Origin: Cerasibacillus quisquiliarum
Lineage (GTDB): Bacteria; Bacillota; Bacilli; Bacillales; Amphibacillaceae
Length of the DNA stretch: 64,000 nt
Reading direction: 5' to 3'
NCBI RefSeq assembly: GCF_014202495.1
Contig: NZ_JACHHA010000005.1
Location: 1 to 64,000 of the forward strand
Both the position numbers and the translations under genes were made by a program. Under the pieces are notes generated by a model. It made no database searches and was not told the origin of the DNA. It worked only from the letters and a program-made list of their open reading frames with translations. Below are positions 37,636-47,240 of the stretch, piece by piece. Each line of letters starts with the position of its first letter. The stretch's first letter is position 1.

Positions 37636-39057
37636 TTATATGTCAATATTTTTTAGATGTCTAATTAATATATTTAATATATCTTCCTCTACTCTTTTAC
37701 CATCCTCTTCATCTAAAAGATTATTTAATAAAATAGAAAATAAATACAAATTATTATTTACCGGTAAATAGCCAGATAATGAACTCACACAATTTAGTGT
37801 CCCGGTTTTTGCAATAATTTGTGCTGAAAAATTTCGATCTATTAATGTGCCAACTTCCATTCGATCTCGTTTACCTGATACAGGTAGTGATTCTAAAAAC
37901 GTTGTAAACCATGGTTTAGACTGAACATTAAACAATAAGTGAATAAGTTCATTTGCTGGAATACTTGTAATATGAGATATCCCGGATCCATCTTTTATTA
38001 TACATGTGTTCGTATTTACTCCTAATAATTGTACTTCTCTTTTTAAAACTTCTAACCCTTTCTCCCAAGAGCCGTGGTGATGAACAACTTTCCCCATTTC
38101 TTTTACAAACATTTCTCCTAAACCATTATTACTTAACTTCATAAAAGGAATAAGTAACTTTTTCAATGGTGGTGATAGCTTTTGATACAATAACTGAGCT
38201 GTTTCAGGCGTTTTATCTCTTCTCATTTGACCTGTCCATTTAATACCATGCTTAAACAGTGTTTCTTGAAATAGTTTTAACGTATAATAACTAGGTTCCC
38301 AAACAGCTATCCATTCATGTCGTGGTTCACTATCAATATATACTTTCCCTTTAATAATGATCGTATTACTTCCGTGTTTTCTTTCAATAATTAAATCATC
38401 TTCTTCAACTGTTTCATCAGTCGTTACTGCTTGGTTAATAACTTTTACATAATTCGTATGTGGATAAAGCGTTAGAAACGGACGATCTCCAATGCACTCT
38501 CCGGCTTTAATTGTCAGTTTTACAGAACCTGTGTCATAATCAGCTGTCGGCGATACAGTTAATGCTGAAATTTGTGAACCGTAATACCATTGTTCATCGC
38601 TCCAAATCATATCCGTTGATAATCGTATTTCGTCATACCATGTATCGTCTGCTATTATATGACCAAAAATTTTCTTGATACCTTTATCTTTTAATTGAAG
38701 GACAAATTGATCAAGATCAGTTGGTAATATTGTCGGGTCACCTTGCCCCTGTAAATAAATATTTCCATACAATGTATCATGATGAACATCACCATCAGTT
38801 AACATCTTTGTTTTAAAAACATAATCCTCACCTAGTACTTCAAGTGCACTAGCAGCTGTTAATAACTTCATATTTGATGCTGGTTGGAGACGTATATTTC
38901 CCATATGTTCATACAGAATTTCTCCTGTTTGTCCCAAAGCAATACTTATTCCAGCTAATGCACCAGACATTTTTTCCTCTGTTTCTAGATAATGCTCTAA
39001 TTCTTCGATTAGTTTCTCCATTTTTTCTTTACTAACATTAACCGTCTTGTTTGTCAT
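37636..39057 (-). CDS. D-Ala-D-Ala carboxypeptidase/endopeptidase, S13 (DacB/PBP4) family
   Basis: Penicillin-binding protein of 473 residues. The three active-site motifs are SNMK (Ser61 and Lys64, in QPASNMKLLTAAS), SNN (in KLSNNGLGEMF) and KTG (in IAKTGTLNCVSS); GSGIS with a following Ile is also family-typical. No signal peptide or membrane segment can be seen: the first 35 residues are charged (MTNKTVNVSKEKMEKLIEEL). DacC-type relatives are normally exported. Either the true N-terminus lies elsewhere, export is by another route, or it acts inside the cell. ATG start has GGGAGG upstream. Confidence 0.9.
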   Translation of the reverse strand: MTNKTVNVSKEKMEKLIEELEHYLETEEKMSGALAGISIALGQTGEILYEHMGNIRLQPASNMKLLTAASALEVLGEDYVFKTKMLTDGDVHHDTLYGNIYLQGQGDPTILPTDLDQFVLQLKDKGIKKIFGHIIADDTWYDEIRLSTDMIWSDEQWYYGSQISALTVSPTADYDTGSVKLTIKAGECIGDRPFLTLYPHTNYVKVINQAVTTDETVEEDDLIIERKHGSNTIIIKGKVYIDSEPRHEWIAVWEPSYYTLKLFQETLFKHGIKWTGQMRRDKTPETAQLLYQKLSPPLKKLLIPFMKLSNNGLGEMFVKEMGKVVHHHGSWEKGLEVLKREVQLLGVNTNTCIIKDGSGISHITSIPANELIHLLFNVQSKPWFTTFLESLPVSGKRDRMEVGTLIDRNFSAQIIAKTGTLNCVSSLSGYLPVNNNLYLFSILLNNLLDEEDGKRVEEDILNILIRHLKNIDI

Positions 39058-39203
39058 CTTTCTTCCTCCCTCGTAACCACATTATACCACTCTTTAAAGT
39101 ATTCAATAAATACATTATATAAGTTTTTTAAATAATATTTTCATTTATTGAAACTTATTGTATAGTTAATACGTAAATATAAATAGAGGAAGGAGTGATG
39201 CTT

Positions 39204-39725
39204 TTGACATTATTTGGTTACCCTGTTGAACATATTTACCTATGGTTGCTTGTCATTAATGGGATACTGATTATTTTATATCTATTTTTTGGAGATGTAA
39301 TAGAAGCCATTGATGAAACAACTTTTATAAAACCTGTGCTTATTTTAGCTTGGATTATTTTCTTTTCCGCTTCTGGACTTATATTTGAAAAATTATCTTT
39401 CATATCTAGTGTATTTGGAATGATTATCTCAGCAATCGTTGCTTTTCTGTTAACAGTACTTCTCAATGTTTTTGTATTCATTCCTCTAGCAAATGCTGAG
39501 CATTCACTCAGTTATACAGAAGAATCATTAATAGGCAGGGTTGGTCGGATTATTATTTCTATCCCAGAAGATGGATTTGGAGAAATATTTATTGAAAGTA
39601 AAAGTGGCATGATTACAAAACCAGCAACAAGTATAGAAAATATCCCTATATCTGAAGGGGAAGAAGTCCTTGTATTAAAAATTGAAAAGGGCGTTTTATA
39701 TGTCGTTCCATATGAATATGAATGA
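39204..39725 (+). CDS. NfeD-like membrane protein (YuaF type)
   Basis: A protein of about 173 residues with membrane segments at the N-terminus and near residues 45-90, then an OB-fold domain (ESLIGRVGRIIISIPEDGFGEIFI, TSIENIPISEGEEVLVLKIEKG). NfeD-type proteins pair with flotillins; here the flotillin gene follows 48 bases later, like yuaF-floT. TTG 39204 has GGAAGGAG 8 bases before it, and the GTG at 39195 is in that site. Confidence 0.88.
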   Translation: MTLFGYPVEHIYLWLLVINGILIILYLFFGDVIEAIDETTFIKPVLILAWIIFFSASGLIFEKLSFISSVFGMIISAIVAFLLTVLLNVFVFIPLANAEHSLSYTEESLIGRVGRIIISIPEDGFGEIFIESKSGMITKPATSIENIPISEGEEVLVLKIEKGVLYVVPYEYE

Positions 39726-39773
39726 ACTAATCATTAATTTTTCTATACAGACTATAAAATAGGAGGCAATAAA

Positions 39774-41330
39774 ATGTTTGATAGCGTATGGTTAGTGATA
39801 GGAATTGTTATCTTTTTACTCATTGCTTTAATTGCTGTATTTATTTCAAAGTATCGCACTGCTGGTCCTGATGAAGCTCTCATTGTTACAGGGAATTATC
39901 TAGGTGGTAAAAATGTACATAAAGATGAAGCAGGCAACAAAATAAAAATTATTCGTGGTGGTGGTACATTCGTCTTACCTGTCTTTCAACAAGCAGCTCC
40001 ACTTAGCCTATTATCTAGTAAGCTCGATATATCATCACCTGAAGTGTATACAGAGCAAGGTGTTCCAGTCATGGCTGATGGAACGGCTATCATTAAAATT
40101 GGTAGTTCAATCGAGGAAATTGCAACAGCAGCTGAGCAATTTTTAGGAAAACCGAAAGAAGAAAGGGAAAATGAAGCACGTGAAGTATTAGAAGGACATC
40201 TTCGTTCCATTCTTGGTTCGATGACCGTTGAAGAAATTTATAAAAACAGAGAAAAGTTTTCTCAAGAAGTCCAACGGGTTGCATCACAAGATTTAGCCAA
40301 AATGGGACTTGTCATTGTATCATTTACAATTAAAGATGTGCAAGATAAGAATGGATACTTAGACTCTCTTGGTAAACCACGTATTGCGCAGGTGAAGCGT
40401 GATGCTGACATTGCAACAGCTGAGGCGGAAAAGGAAACACGAATTAAACAAGCTGAAGCAGCAAAAGATGCAAAAAAAGCTGAGTTAGAGCGAGCGACTG
40501 AAATTGCAGAAGCTGAAAAAGAAAACCAATTAAAAACGGCTGAATATCGCCGTGAACAAGATAAGGCAAAAGCTCGTGCTGATATGGCCTATGACCTAGA
40601 GGCAGCTCGTGCCCAACAAGAAGTCACCGAACATCAAATGCAAATACAGATTATTGAACGTCAAAAACAAATCGAATTAGAAGAAAAAGAAATTCTTCGT
40701 CGTGAAAAACAATATGATTCTGAAGTTAAGAAAAAGGCTGATGCTGATCGCTATGCTGTTGAACAATCTGCAATGGCTGAAAAAGCAAGACAAATTGCAG
40801 AAGCAGATGCAAATAAATATCGCATTGAAGCCCAAGCAAAAGCTGAAGCTGAAAAAATTCGTATCGATGGTATTGCAAAAGCCGATGCTGAAAGGGCACA
40901 AGGAGAATCAGAAGCCGACATTATTCGTTTAAAAGGTTTAGCTGAAGCTGAAGCAAAACGTAAAATAGCAGAAGCTTTTGAGCAATATGGTCAAGCCGCT
41001 GTATTAGATATGATGCTTAAAATGCTTCCAGAATATGCAAAGCAAGTCGCTAGCCCTCTTTCTAATATTGATAAAATTACTGTTGTTGATACGGGTAGTA
41101 GTGATTCACAAGGTGGTGCCAATAAAGTCTCAAGTTATGCGACAAATTTAATGGCAACATTACAGGAATCCTTAAAAGCATCCTCAGGTATCGATGTGAA
41201 GGAATTATTGGAGAACATCTCTGGAAAAAACAGAATCGAATCATTAGCTGAATTATCAGATGATATATCATTTTCCAGCGACGATGTTACAAAAGAACTT
41301 GCATCTGACATAGATGAAAAAGATAAATAA
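39774..41330 (+). CDS. floT: Flotillin
   Basis: Membrane-microdomain scaffold protein of 518 residues. N-terminal hairpin-like hydrophobic segment (VWLVIGIVIFLLIALIAVFI), SPFH/band-7 domain (about 35-200, VMADGTAIIKIGSSIEE, ITIKDVQDKNGYLDSLGKPRIA) and a long coiled coil rich in Glu-Ala repeats typical of flotillins, then a short tail. Together with the NfeD gene it forms an operon. In B. subtilis FloT and YuaF affect membrane fluidity and the sporulation start. AGGAGG precedes the ATG. Confidence 0.96.
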   Translation: MFDSVWLVIGIVIFLLIALIAVFISKYRTAGPDEALIVTGNYLGGKNVHKDEAGNKIKIIRGGGTFVLPVFQQAAPLSLLSSKLDISSPEVYTEQGVPVMADGTAIIKIGSSIEEIATAAEQFLGKPKEERENEAREVLEGHLRSILGSMTVEEIYKNREKFSQEVQRVASQDLAKMGLVIVSFTIKDVQDKNGYLDSLGKPRIAQVKRDADIATAEAEKETRIKQAEAAKDAKKAELERATEIAEAEKENQLKTAEYRREQDKAKARADMAYDLEAARAQQEVTEHQMQIQIIERQKQIELEEKEILRREKQYDSEVKKKADADRYAVEQSAMAEKARQIAEADANKYRIEAQAKAEAEKIRIDGIAKADAERAQGESEADIIRLKGLAEAEAKRKIAEAFEQYGQAAVLDMMLKMLPEYAKQVASPLSNIDKITVVDTGSSDSQGGANKVSSYATNLMATLQESLKASSGIDVKELLENISGKNRIESLAELSDDISFSSDDVTKELASDIDEKDK

Positions 41331-41364
41331 TGAGTGTGGGACATTGTCTTGTCCTACACACTCA
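41331..41364 (+). terminator. Terminator of the NfeD-flotillin operon
   Basis: GAGTGTGGGACA (41332-41343) pairs, with a small bulge, to TGTCCTACACACTC (41350-41363). Confidence 0.65.
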
Positions 41365-41405
41365 TTATAAAAATGACTTAATTCCGAATTTTAAATCTTA
41401 ATGAT

Positions 41406-41419
41406 TGAAAACGCATACA
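41406..41419 (+). promoter_or_regulatory. Catabolite-responsive element (cre) candidate
   Basis: TGAAAACGCATACA matches the CcpA consensus TGWAANCGNWNNCW at every defined position. It lies 75 bases upstream of the acyl-CoA synthetase start. In B. subtilis acsA is CcpA-regulated, so control by carbon source is plausible. Confidence 0.65.
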
Positions 41420-41493
41420 TATTTATTTACTATTAGTAATAACAACTTGGATAATCACATTTGTCAGATTCGTTTTTAAAAGGAGGATGAGAA

Positions 41494-43458
41494 ATGGAGT
41501 TATCTGGAATTCATCAAGTAGTTAAAAATAGTCAATTAATTTATCCTGATGAAGAAAAAGCACGTGCAACAAATATCGGAAGTATAAAGGCATTCGAAAA
41601 GTTATTAAAAGAATCACAAAAAGACCCTGTACAGTTTTGGAATAATGTGGCGAAAGAGTTAGAATGGTATGAACCGTGGACAAAGACGATGTCTGGTCAA
41701 TTGCCTGATTTCCGTTTCTTTGAAAATGGAATTAGTAATCCGTGCGTCAATCTACTTGATCGTCATATAAACAATGGTGCAGGCAATCGAACAGCACTCA
41801 TATGGGAAGGTGAAAATGGTGAAACATCATTTTATACCTACAATATGCTTCTCGCTGAAGTTAGTCGGTTTGCAAATGTATTAAAGTCATACGGTGTTAC
41901 AAAAGGAGATAGTGTCGCGATTTATTTACCAAATTTAGCCGAAGCTTTTATAGCCATTTTAGCGTGCTTCCGAATCGGTGCTGTTTACAATGCTATTTTT
42001 TCTGGCTTTTCGCAAAAATCTTTAAAAGACCGACTAGTCAGTTTTGAACCAAAAGTTATCATAACGGCTGATGCTAGTCAACGACGTGGTAAATTAATTC
42101 CACTAAAAGAAAAAGTTGATCAAGTCATATCAGACATACCATCTATTCAGGCGGTTATTGTCGTTAATAGAATGGGAACATCTATTAAAATGGTAGAAGG
42201 CCGTGATATATACTGGCATGAAGCAATTGCAAAAGAAAGCATACATTGTGAACCGGAAAAAATTGAAGCAAATGAACCAGGTATTGTATTCTATACGAGT
42301 GGAACGACCGGTAAACCAAAAGGTGTCGTTCATTCAGGAATGGCCTTTGTAATACAAAATTATATTTATGCTAAATATCATATGGATCATCATCAAGATG
42401 ACGTTTTCTGGTGTACAGCCGATATAGGTTGGCTTACAATGCATATTTGGGGTATTGCTGGTGCATTAGCTAATGGAGTTACGACAATCATCTATGAAGG
42501 CGCACCAGACTACCCAACACAAAGTCGGTTTTATGAAATAATAGAGAAATACCGGGTGAATAAATTGTTCACTGCTCCAACTGTTCTTAGAATGTTAAAA
42601 AGTTTAGGCGACGAAATGATTGATGAACATGATCTCTCTTGCCTTGATGTTATTTCACTTGTAGGAGAGCCTTTTGATCCTGAAACATGGCATTGGACTT
42701 ACAAAAAGCTAGGGAAAGAACGAATTTATATTAACAATACGTGGGGACAAACTGAAACAGCTGGTACCCCACTTGCTGGTGCAGCCTGGCTAACGCCTAT
42801 GAAACCAGGTTCCGCTGGTGTAGCATTTTTAGGTGTTAATATGGATATTGTTGATGATTTAGGTGACCCTGTTAGACCTGGAACTCTAGGCAATCTTATT
42901 ATTAGAACACCTTTTCCAATGCTCTGTCGTACATTGTGGAAAGAACCTGAACGTTATTATGGTTCATATTTTAGCCAAGTTGATAGGGCTTATTATGCAA
43001 GTGATCTCGCTTTAGTGGACGAAGATCAGCACTTCTGGGTTGTCGGGCGTTCCGATGATGCCTTTAATGTTGCTGGACATCGATTAAGTACAATGGAAAT
43101 GGAAAGTGCTGTTCTAGAAGTACCAGGTGTTGCAGAAACAGCTGTTATTGGTGTCCCTGACGAAATTAAAGGTGAAGTTCCTCTTGTTTTTATCCGCTTA
43201 AACGAAGACGTCAACAATCTTAAAGAAATACAGGAAAAAGTAAATGAAAGTATTATAAAAGAAATTGGAAAAATAGCTCAGCCAAAAGATGTTGTTATAG
43301 TTGATGCACTACCTAAAACAGTAAGCGGTAAAATTATGCGTCGTTTACTGCAAGAAGTTGTATCTAGTGGCACTGTTAAAGGCGATATTACAGGACTAGA
43401 AAATCCAGAAGCAGTTGATCAATTAAAAGAAAAATTAAATATGAAATTAAACCAATAA
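41494..43458 (+). CDS. Acyl-CoA synthetase, acetyl-CoA synthetase family
   Basis: Adenylate-forming enzyme of 654 residues that activates a carboxylic acid with ATP and CoA. Core motifs: YTSGTTGKPKGVVHSG (P-loop), NNTWGQTETAG (A5), YYASDLALVDEDQHFWVVGRSDD (A7) and PKTVSGKIMRRLL with the acetylatable Lys. Length and order match Acs/AcsA. The Trp that closes the acetate pocket in Acs (DTWWQTE) is Gly here (NTWGQTE), as in enzymes for longer acids, so propionate or larger acids are likelier than acetate. Single gene with a cre site upstream and a strong AGGAGG. Confidence 0.93.
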   Translation: MELSGIHQVVKNSQLIYPDEEKARATNIGSIKAFEKLLKESQKDPVQFWNNVAKELEWYEPWTKTMSGQLPDFRFFENGISNPCVNLLDRHINNGAGNRTALIWEGENGETSFYTYNMLLAEVSRFANVLKSYGVTKGDSVAIYLPNLAEAFIAILACFRIGAVYNAIFSGFSQKSLKDRLVSFEPKVIITADASQRRGKLIPLKEKVDQVISDIPSIQAVIVVNRMGTSIKMVEGRDIYWHEAIAKESIHCEPEKIEANEPGIVFYTSGTTGKPKGVVHSGMAFVIQNYIYAKYHMDHHQDDVFWCTADIGWLTMHIWGIAGALANGVTTIIYEGAPDYPTQSRFYEIIEKYRVNKLFTAPTVLRMLKSLGDEMIDEHDLSCLDVISLVGEPFDPETWHWTYKKLGKERIYINNTWGQTETAGTPLAGAAWLTPMKPGSAGVAFLGVNMDIVDDLGDPVRPGTLGNLIIRTPFPMLCRTLWKEPERYYGSYFSQVDRAYYASDLALVDEDQHFWVVGRSDDAFNVAGHRLSTMEMESAVLEVPGVAETAVIGVPDEIKGEVPLVFIRLNEDVNNLKEIQEKVNESIIKEIGKIAQPKDVVIVDALPKTVSGKIMRRLLQEVVSSGTVKGDITGLENPEAVDQLKEKLNMKLNQ

Positions 43459-43474
43459 AGTTGATTGCACTTTT

Positions 43475-43503
43475 AATCCGTGGGGTTATTCCCACGGATT
43501 TTT
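43475..43503 (+). terminator. Terminator of the acyl-CoA synthetase gene
   Basis: AATCCGTGGG (43475-43484) and CCCACGGATT (43491-43500) with a 6-base loop and T-run. Confidence 0.9.
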
Positions 43504-43594
43504 CGTTAAGCATGATTCACATGACATAATTTCTTTTATTTAGGATAACCTAATGAAAACATGGCACATTCATTTTATGAGGAGGAATGATGAA

Positions 43595-44086
43595 GTGAAA
43601 ATAACATGGCATGAAGAACCATTTCACTCCGGTGAAATATATCATCTTTGGCAATATTTATATGACTTAAAATTATCTGGCGTTATATTACAAGTATATA
43701 TGAATCATTCAAATGATAAGAAGTTAAAAGATTTTATAGATAATTTATTAGAGCATGGTTATGAGGAAGAACATGGAAAAATTGAATTTATATTAAAAGA
43801 AATCGGTGTTCGTCTTCCACCGGCACCTCCGGATCGTCCACATGTCGATGTTAAGGATATTCCTGCGGGCGCACGTATGAATGATGATGAAATTTCCCGA
43901 CTCATACTAGATGAACTACGTCAAAAAATGATTCAATGTAGTTATTTAATTAGCCTGTTAACAAATGAATCAATTATCGAGCTTTTCGCTCATTTTCACA
44001 CCCATAAAATTAATGAAATGAATAAACTAATTTTATTAATTAAAGAAAATGGCTGGTACATTCAGCCGCCTACCCATGTTAAATAG
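43595..44086 (+). CDS. DUF3231-like protein
   Basis: A soluble, mostly helical protein of about 163 residues resembling one half of the DUF3231 (ferritin-like) proteins common in Bacillus: EPFHSGEIYHLWQYLYDL, a central proline-rich turn (LPPAPPDRPHVDVKDIP), then GARMNDDEISRLILDELRQKM. The GTG at 43595 follows GAGGAGG by 8 bases; an in-frame ATG at 43577 partly forms the ribosome site. It lies 11 bases before the MFS gene. Function unknown. Confidence 0.65.
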   Translation: MKITWHEEPFHSGEIYHLWQYLYDLKLSGVILQVYMNHSNDKKLKDFIDNLLEHGYEEEHGKIEFILKEIGVRLPPAPPDRPHVDVKDIPAGARMNDDEISRLILDELRQKMIQCSYLISLLTNESIIELFAHFHTHKINEMNKLILLIKENGWYIQPPTHVK

Positions 44087-44097
44087 GAGTGTTATGA

Positions 44098-45330
44098 TTG
44101 TCAGCAAAGTCAAATAAAAGTTTAATGATAGCAATCGGTTCCATTCCATTAATTATGACATTAGGAAATTCTATGCTTATACCGATATTACCCGCTATGA
44201 AAAAGCACTTAGAACTTACTCAAATGCAAGTTAGCTTAACGATTACAGTATATTCGATTGCATCAGCTATTTTCATTCCGATTCTTGGTTATTTATCTGA
44301 TCGATACACACGTAAAATCATTATCATTCCTTCGTTAGTCTTATTTATCATTGGTGGATTAATATCCGGGTTTGCTGCAGCAATGTTTTCTAATGCATAT
44401 GCTTGGATTATTATCGGACGCATTTTACAAGGAATCGGAGCTTCAGGTACTGCATCGATTGCTATGGCCTTAACTGGAGATTTATTTAAAGGTCAGGAAC
44501 AAAGCCATGTCTTAGGTATTTTTGAAGCATCGAATGGCTTAGGAAAGGTTCTATCTCCAATACTCGGTGCTTTATTTGGACTGATTGTTTGGTATGCCGT
44601 ATTTTTTGCTTTCCCTATTATGACCGTATTCTCTCTACTGCTCGTCATTTTTTTCGTTAAGGAAGAAGGCCTTCGCTATCCGCCACCGCCTTTCAAAAAG
44701 TATGTCCGTGATTTATTATCTATTTTCCATTTAGAAGGAAGATGGCTTTTTGTTACTTATATTGCTGGTGGAACATGTCTATTTACATTATATGGCATCC
44801 TATTTTATTTATCAGATATATTAGAAAGCCACTATCAAATTGAAGGCGTTATCAAAGGTCTCATCTTAGCCATTCCACTTCTTTTCATGGTTAGTACAGC
44901 TTATATGACAGGAAATAAAATCGGGAAAGATTTCCCACTAATGAAACGGCTCATGCTGGTCGGTTTTATACTTATGACTAGCGCCTATCTTCTATTAGCA
45001 TTTTTTAAAAACCTTATTATTTTTGTTATTTTACTTGCTTTAAGTGGATTTGGAGTCGGCTTAAGTTTACCTTGTATTAATAGTTTAATTACCGGATCTG
45101 TTGAAAAGGAAAACCGTGGTTTTGTCACATCATTATATAGTTCTGTCCGGTTTATCGGTGTCGCTATCGGTCCTCCTATTTTTGCCCGTTTAATGGAATG
45201 GTCACATATAGGTATGTTCATTTCATTAACAGTACTTACCTTTGTTGTTACTTTGCTCATTCTATTTTTAATTAAAGTAACGGATAAAGAGCCGACGCAA
45301 CACCATCCTATAAGATATACCTATTATTAG
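44098..45330 (+). CDS. MFS transporter (12-segment drug exporter type)
   Basis: A 410-residue, 12-segment protein. [16 protein letters not shown] in segment 1, the motif A loop [14 protein letters not shown], and [23 protein letters not shown] (motif B with motif C-like glycines after) mark a DHA1-type drug:H+ antiporter. TTG start with TAGGAG about 8 bases upstream; an ATG four bases earlier is out of frame. Probably cotranscribed with the DUF3231-like gene. Substrate unknown. Confidence 0.88.
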   Translation: MSAKSNKSLMIAIGSIPLIMTLGNSMLIPILPAMKKHLELTQMQVSLTITVYSIASAIFIPILGYLSDRYTRKIIIIPSLVLFIIGGLISGFAAAMFSNAYAWIIIGRILQGIGASGTASIAMALTGDLFKGQEQSHVLGIFEASNGLGKVLSPILGALFGLIVWYAVFFAFPIMTVFSLLLVIFFVKEEGLRYPPPPFKKYVRDLLSIFHLEGRWLFVTYIAGGTCLFTLYGILFYLSDILESHYQIEGVIKGLILAIPLLFMVSTAYMTGNKIGKDFPLMKRLMLVGFILMTSAYLLLAFFKNLIIFVILLALSGFGVGLSLPCINSLITGSVEKENRGFVTSLYSSVRFIGVAIGPPIFARLMEWSHIGMFISLTVLTFVVTLLILFLIKVTDKEPTQHHPIRYTYY

Positions 45331-45366
45331 CCATCGAGAAACATCAATGGTTTCTCAATGGCTTTT
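45329..45366 (+). terminator. Terminator of the MFS gene
   Basis: AGCCATCGAGAAAC (45329-45342) and GTTTCTCAATGGCT (45350-45363), one mismatch, T-run after; overlaps the stop codon. Confidence 0.85.
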
Positions 45367-45459
45367 TCTGTTTATCTATTCTGTAGGACTTATATAATTT
45401 TTTTTGATATGATAAGTACATCGAACGATTTACATCATAGTAAAGGAAGTGTGCATCAT

Positions 45460-46197
45460 TTGGATCACATATTAAATGAAGATGCAGCAATTTATTTTGA
45501 ACATGTATCGTATAAGAGAGATAACAACACCATTTTATCTCATATTAATGGGATGTTTCCAAAAGGAAAAATTACAGCTCTTGTTGGACCATCTGGAGCT
45601 GGTAAAACTTCGTTATTAAAACTATGTAATGGATTAAAATCACCAACTTCTGGGAACATATACATCAATAATAAAAACATTAATTCTTACGATCCTCCTT
45701 CGTTAAGACGATATGCTGGGATCGCTCTACAGCAAGCAACAATGATTGATGGAACTGTTAGGAAAAACTTAGCTTTGCCCTTAATATTACAAAATAAATC
45801 ATTAACAGAAAATGAGGCGAAAGAACTTTTAAAACTCGTTGGGTTAGATACTGACATGTTGTCACGTCATGTGAATGATTTATCTGGCGGCCAAAAACAG
45901 AAATTATCCATTGCTCGCACCCTTGTTAACCGACCACATATTCTATTGCTTGATGAAATCACTTCATCACTCGACCCTATTTCTGTAGAAGAAATTGAAA
46001 AACTAATCTATACAATAAACAAAAAATATCGTACAACAATTATATGGATTACTCATGATATAAATCAAGCACGTCAAATGGGCGATTATGTATGGGTTAT
46101 GATGCAGGGACAGCTAATCGAAAGTGGGTCGATATCTTTACTTGATCATCCGAAAACAGATAAAGTGGCTCAGTTTTTGAAAGGAAGATCATCATGA
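45460..46197 (+). CDS. fetA: ABC exporter ATPase, FetA/YjkB-like
   Basis: ATPase of about 245 residues: Walker A GPSGAGKTS, signature LSGGQKQ, Walker B ILLLDEITSSLD, switch His in ITHD. Paired with a FetB-type (UPF0014) permease whose ATG overlaps its stop (ATGA at 46194). In E. coli FetAB exports iron and eases oxidative stress; in Firmicutes the role is less tested. TTG 45460 lies 8 bases after AAAGGAAGTG; longer in-frame starts from 45358 lie in the upstream terminator and lack a ribosome site. Confidence 0.85.
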   Translation: MDHILNEDAAIYFEHVSYKRDNNTILSHINGMFPKGKITALVGPSGAGKTSLLKLCNGLKSPTSGNIYINNKNINSYDPPSLRRYAGIALQQATMIDGTVRKNLALPLILQNKSLTENEAKELLKLVGLDTDMLSRHVNDLSGGQKQKLSIARTLVNRPHILLLDEITSSLDPISVEEIEKLIYTINKKYRTTIIWITHDINQARQMGDYVWVMMQGQLIESGSISLLDHPKTDKVAQFLKGRSS

Positions 46198-46964
46198 GTT
46201 TTACTACATTAAGTTTTGCCCTTGTATTTGTCTTGATTCCGCTAATATTATCGAAGTATTTTAAACTTGGATTAGAAAAAGATACCTTGATAGCAACCAT
46301 ACGATCCATCATTCAACTCTTTATTGTCGGATACTTATTAAAATTTGTATTTGATTCGGAGCAATATATATATATCATCCTCATGGTTACAATTATGATT
46401 ATTGCTGCAACCCAAAATGCAAGGAAAAAGGGTAAAATGATAAGAGGAATAACATGGAAGCTTGTTCTTACATTTACTTTAATAGAGTTAATCACCCAGT
46501 TTATTTTAATTGGCTTTCAAATTACCCCACCGACAGCACAATATATTATACCACTTAGTGGAATGGTTATTGGTAACTCAATGGTTTTAGCTATATTATT
46601 TTTAAATCGCTTTACAAGTGAGATAAAATCACAACAAGATCAAACAGAACTAATATTATCACTTGGGGGAAGTCCAAAACAAGCTGTTCAAAACCAGCTC
46701 GTCCAAGCTATTCGTGCCAGTACAATTCCAACGATTGAGAGTCAGAAAACAATCGGTCTCGTACAATTACCTGGGATGATGAGTGGTCAAATTATTGCAG
46801 GAGCTGATCCGTTACAGGCAGTCTTCTTTCAATTACTCGTCTTATTTTTATTATTAACAACAGCTGTTTTTACGAGTATATTACTCGGGTTTCTCTCATA
46901 CCCCACTTTATTCAATGAAAGCATGCAGTTTTTGGATGAGGAATTAAAACAATTAAGTGACTAG
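46194..46964 (+). CDS. fetB: UPF0014 permease, FetB/YjkA-like
   Basis: A 256-residue membrane protein with about six or seven segments. Family blocks: TIRSIIQLFIVGYLLKFVF, IPLSGMVIGNSMVLAILFLNR and PTIESQKTIGLVQLPGMMSGQIIAGADPLQA. It forms the pore of the FetAB exporter with the upstream ATPase, overlapping it by 4 bases. Confidence 0.92.
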   Translation: MSFTTLSFALVFVLIPLILSKYFKLGLEKDTLIATIRSIIQLFIVGYLLKFVFDSEQYIYIILMVTIMIIAATQNARKKGKMIRGITWKLVLTFTLIELITQFILIGFQITPPTAQYIIPLSGMVIGNSMVLAILFLNRFTSEIKSQQDQTELILSLGGSPKQAVQNQLVQAIRASTIPTIESQKTIGLVQLPGMMSGQIIAGADPLQAVFFQLLVLFLLLTTAVFTSILLGFLSYPTLFNESMQFLDEELKQLSD

Positions 46965-46971
46965 TTAAATA

Positions 46972-47012
46972 AGTAAGTCGGATAAGATGTGAAAAATCTT
47001 TTCCGACTTACT
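46972..47012. terminator. Bidirectional terminator fetB/yjcZ-type gene
   Basis: AGTAAGTCGG (46972-46981) pairs with CCGACTTACT (47003-47012); an inner AAGAT/ATCTT extends the stem. Convergent genes on both sides. Confidence 0.8.
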
Positions 47013-47020
47013 TTTTATAT

Positions 47021-47125
47021 TTAGTAATTTACAAAAGAGACGCCTACTATAATGAGTAAAACAAAAAGTACAACGATTAAAGCAAAGCTATTATTAAATC
47101 CCCCATAACCTCCATCATAAGACAT
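47021..47125 (-). CDS. YjcZ-family sporulation mini-protein
   Basis: A 34-residue protein: Gly/Tyr-rich start (MSYDGGYGGFNN), then the family's hydrophobic core [19 protein letters not shown]. It is one of four such genes in the window. AAGGAGGAG lies 8 bases before the ATG. A CATATATTA string (minus strand, 47179-47187) upstream matches a sigmaK -10 (CATAnnnTA) and recurs before the triplet at 49741. Members are made late in sporulation and are thought to join coat or membrane; role unknown. Confidence 0.85.
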   Translation of the reverse strand: MSYDGGYGGFNNSFALIVVLFVLLIIVGVSFVNY

Positions 47126-47240
47126 TGTTTGGCTCCTCCTTCATTATTTTTTCATAGGATGTGTTTTTCCTATATTGTTAATATATGTATCATTGTTGAT
47201 TAGGGGTAGGGTTTTAGAGGAGTTTATTTGTATCATTTTT

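Noticed and set aside
40677-41271. Several antisense frames inside flotillin
   Set aside because: Low-complexity shadows of the Glu-Ala repeats; no ribosome sites.
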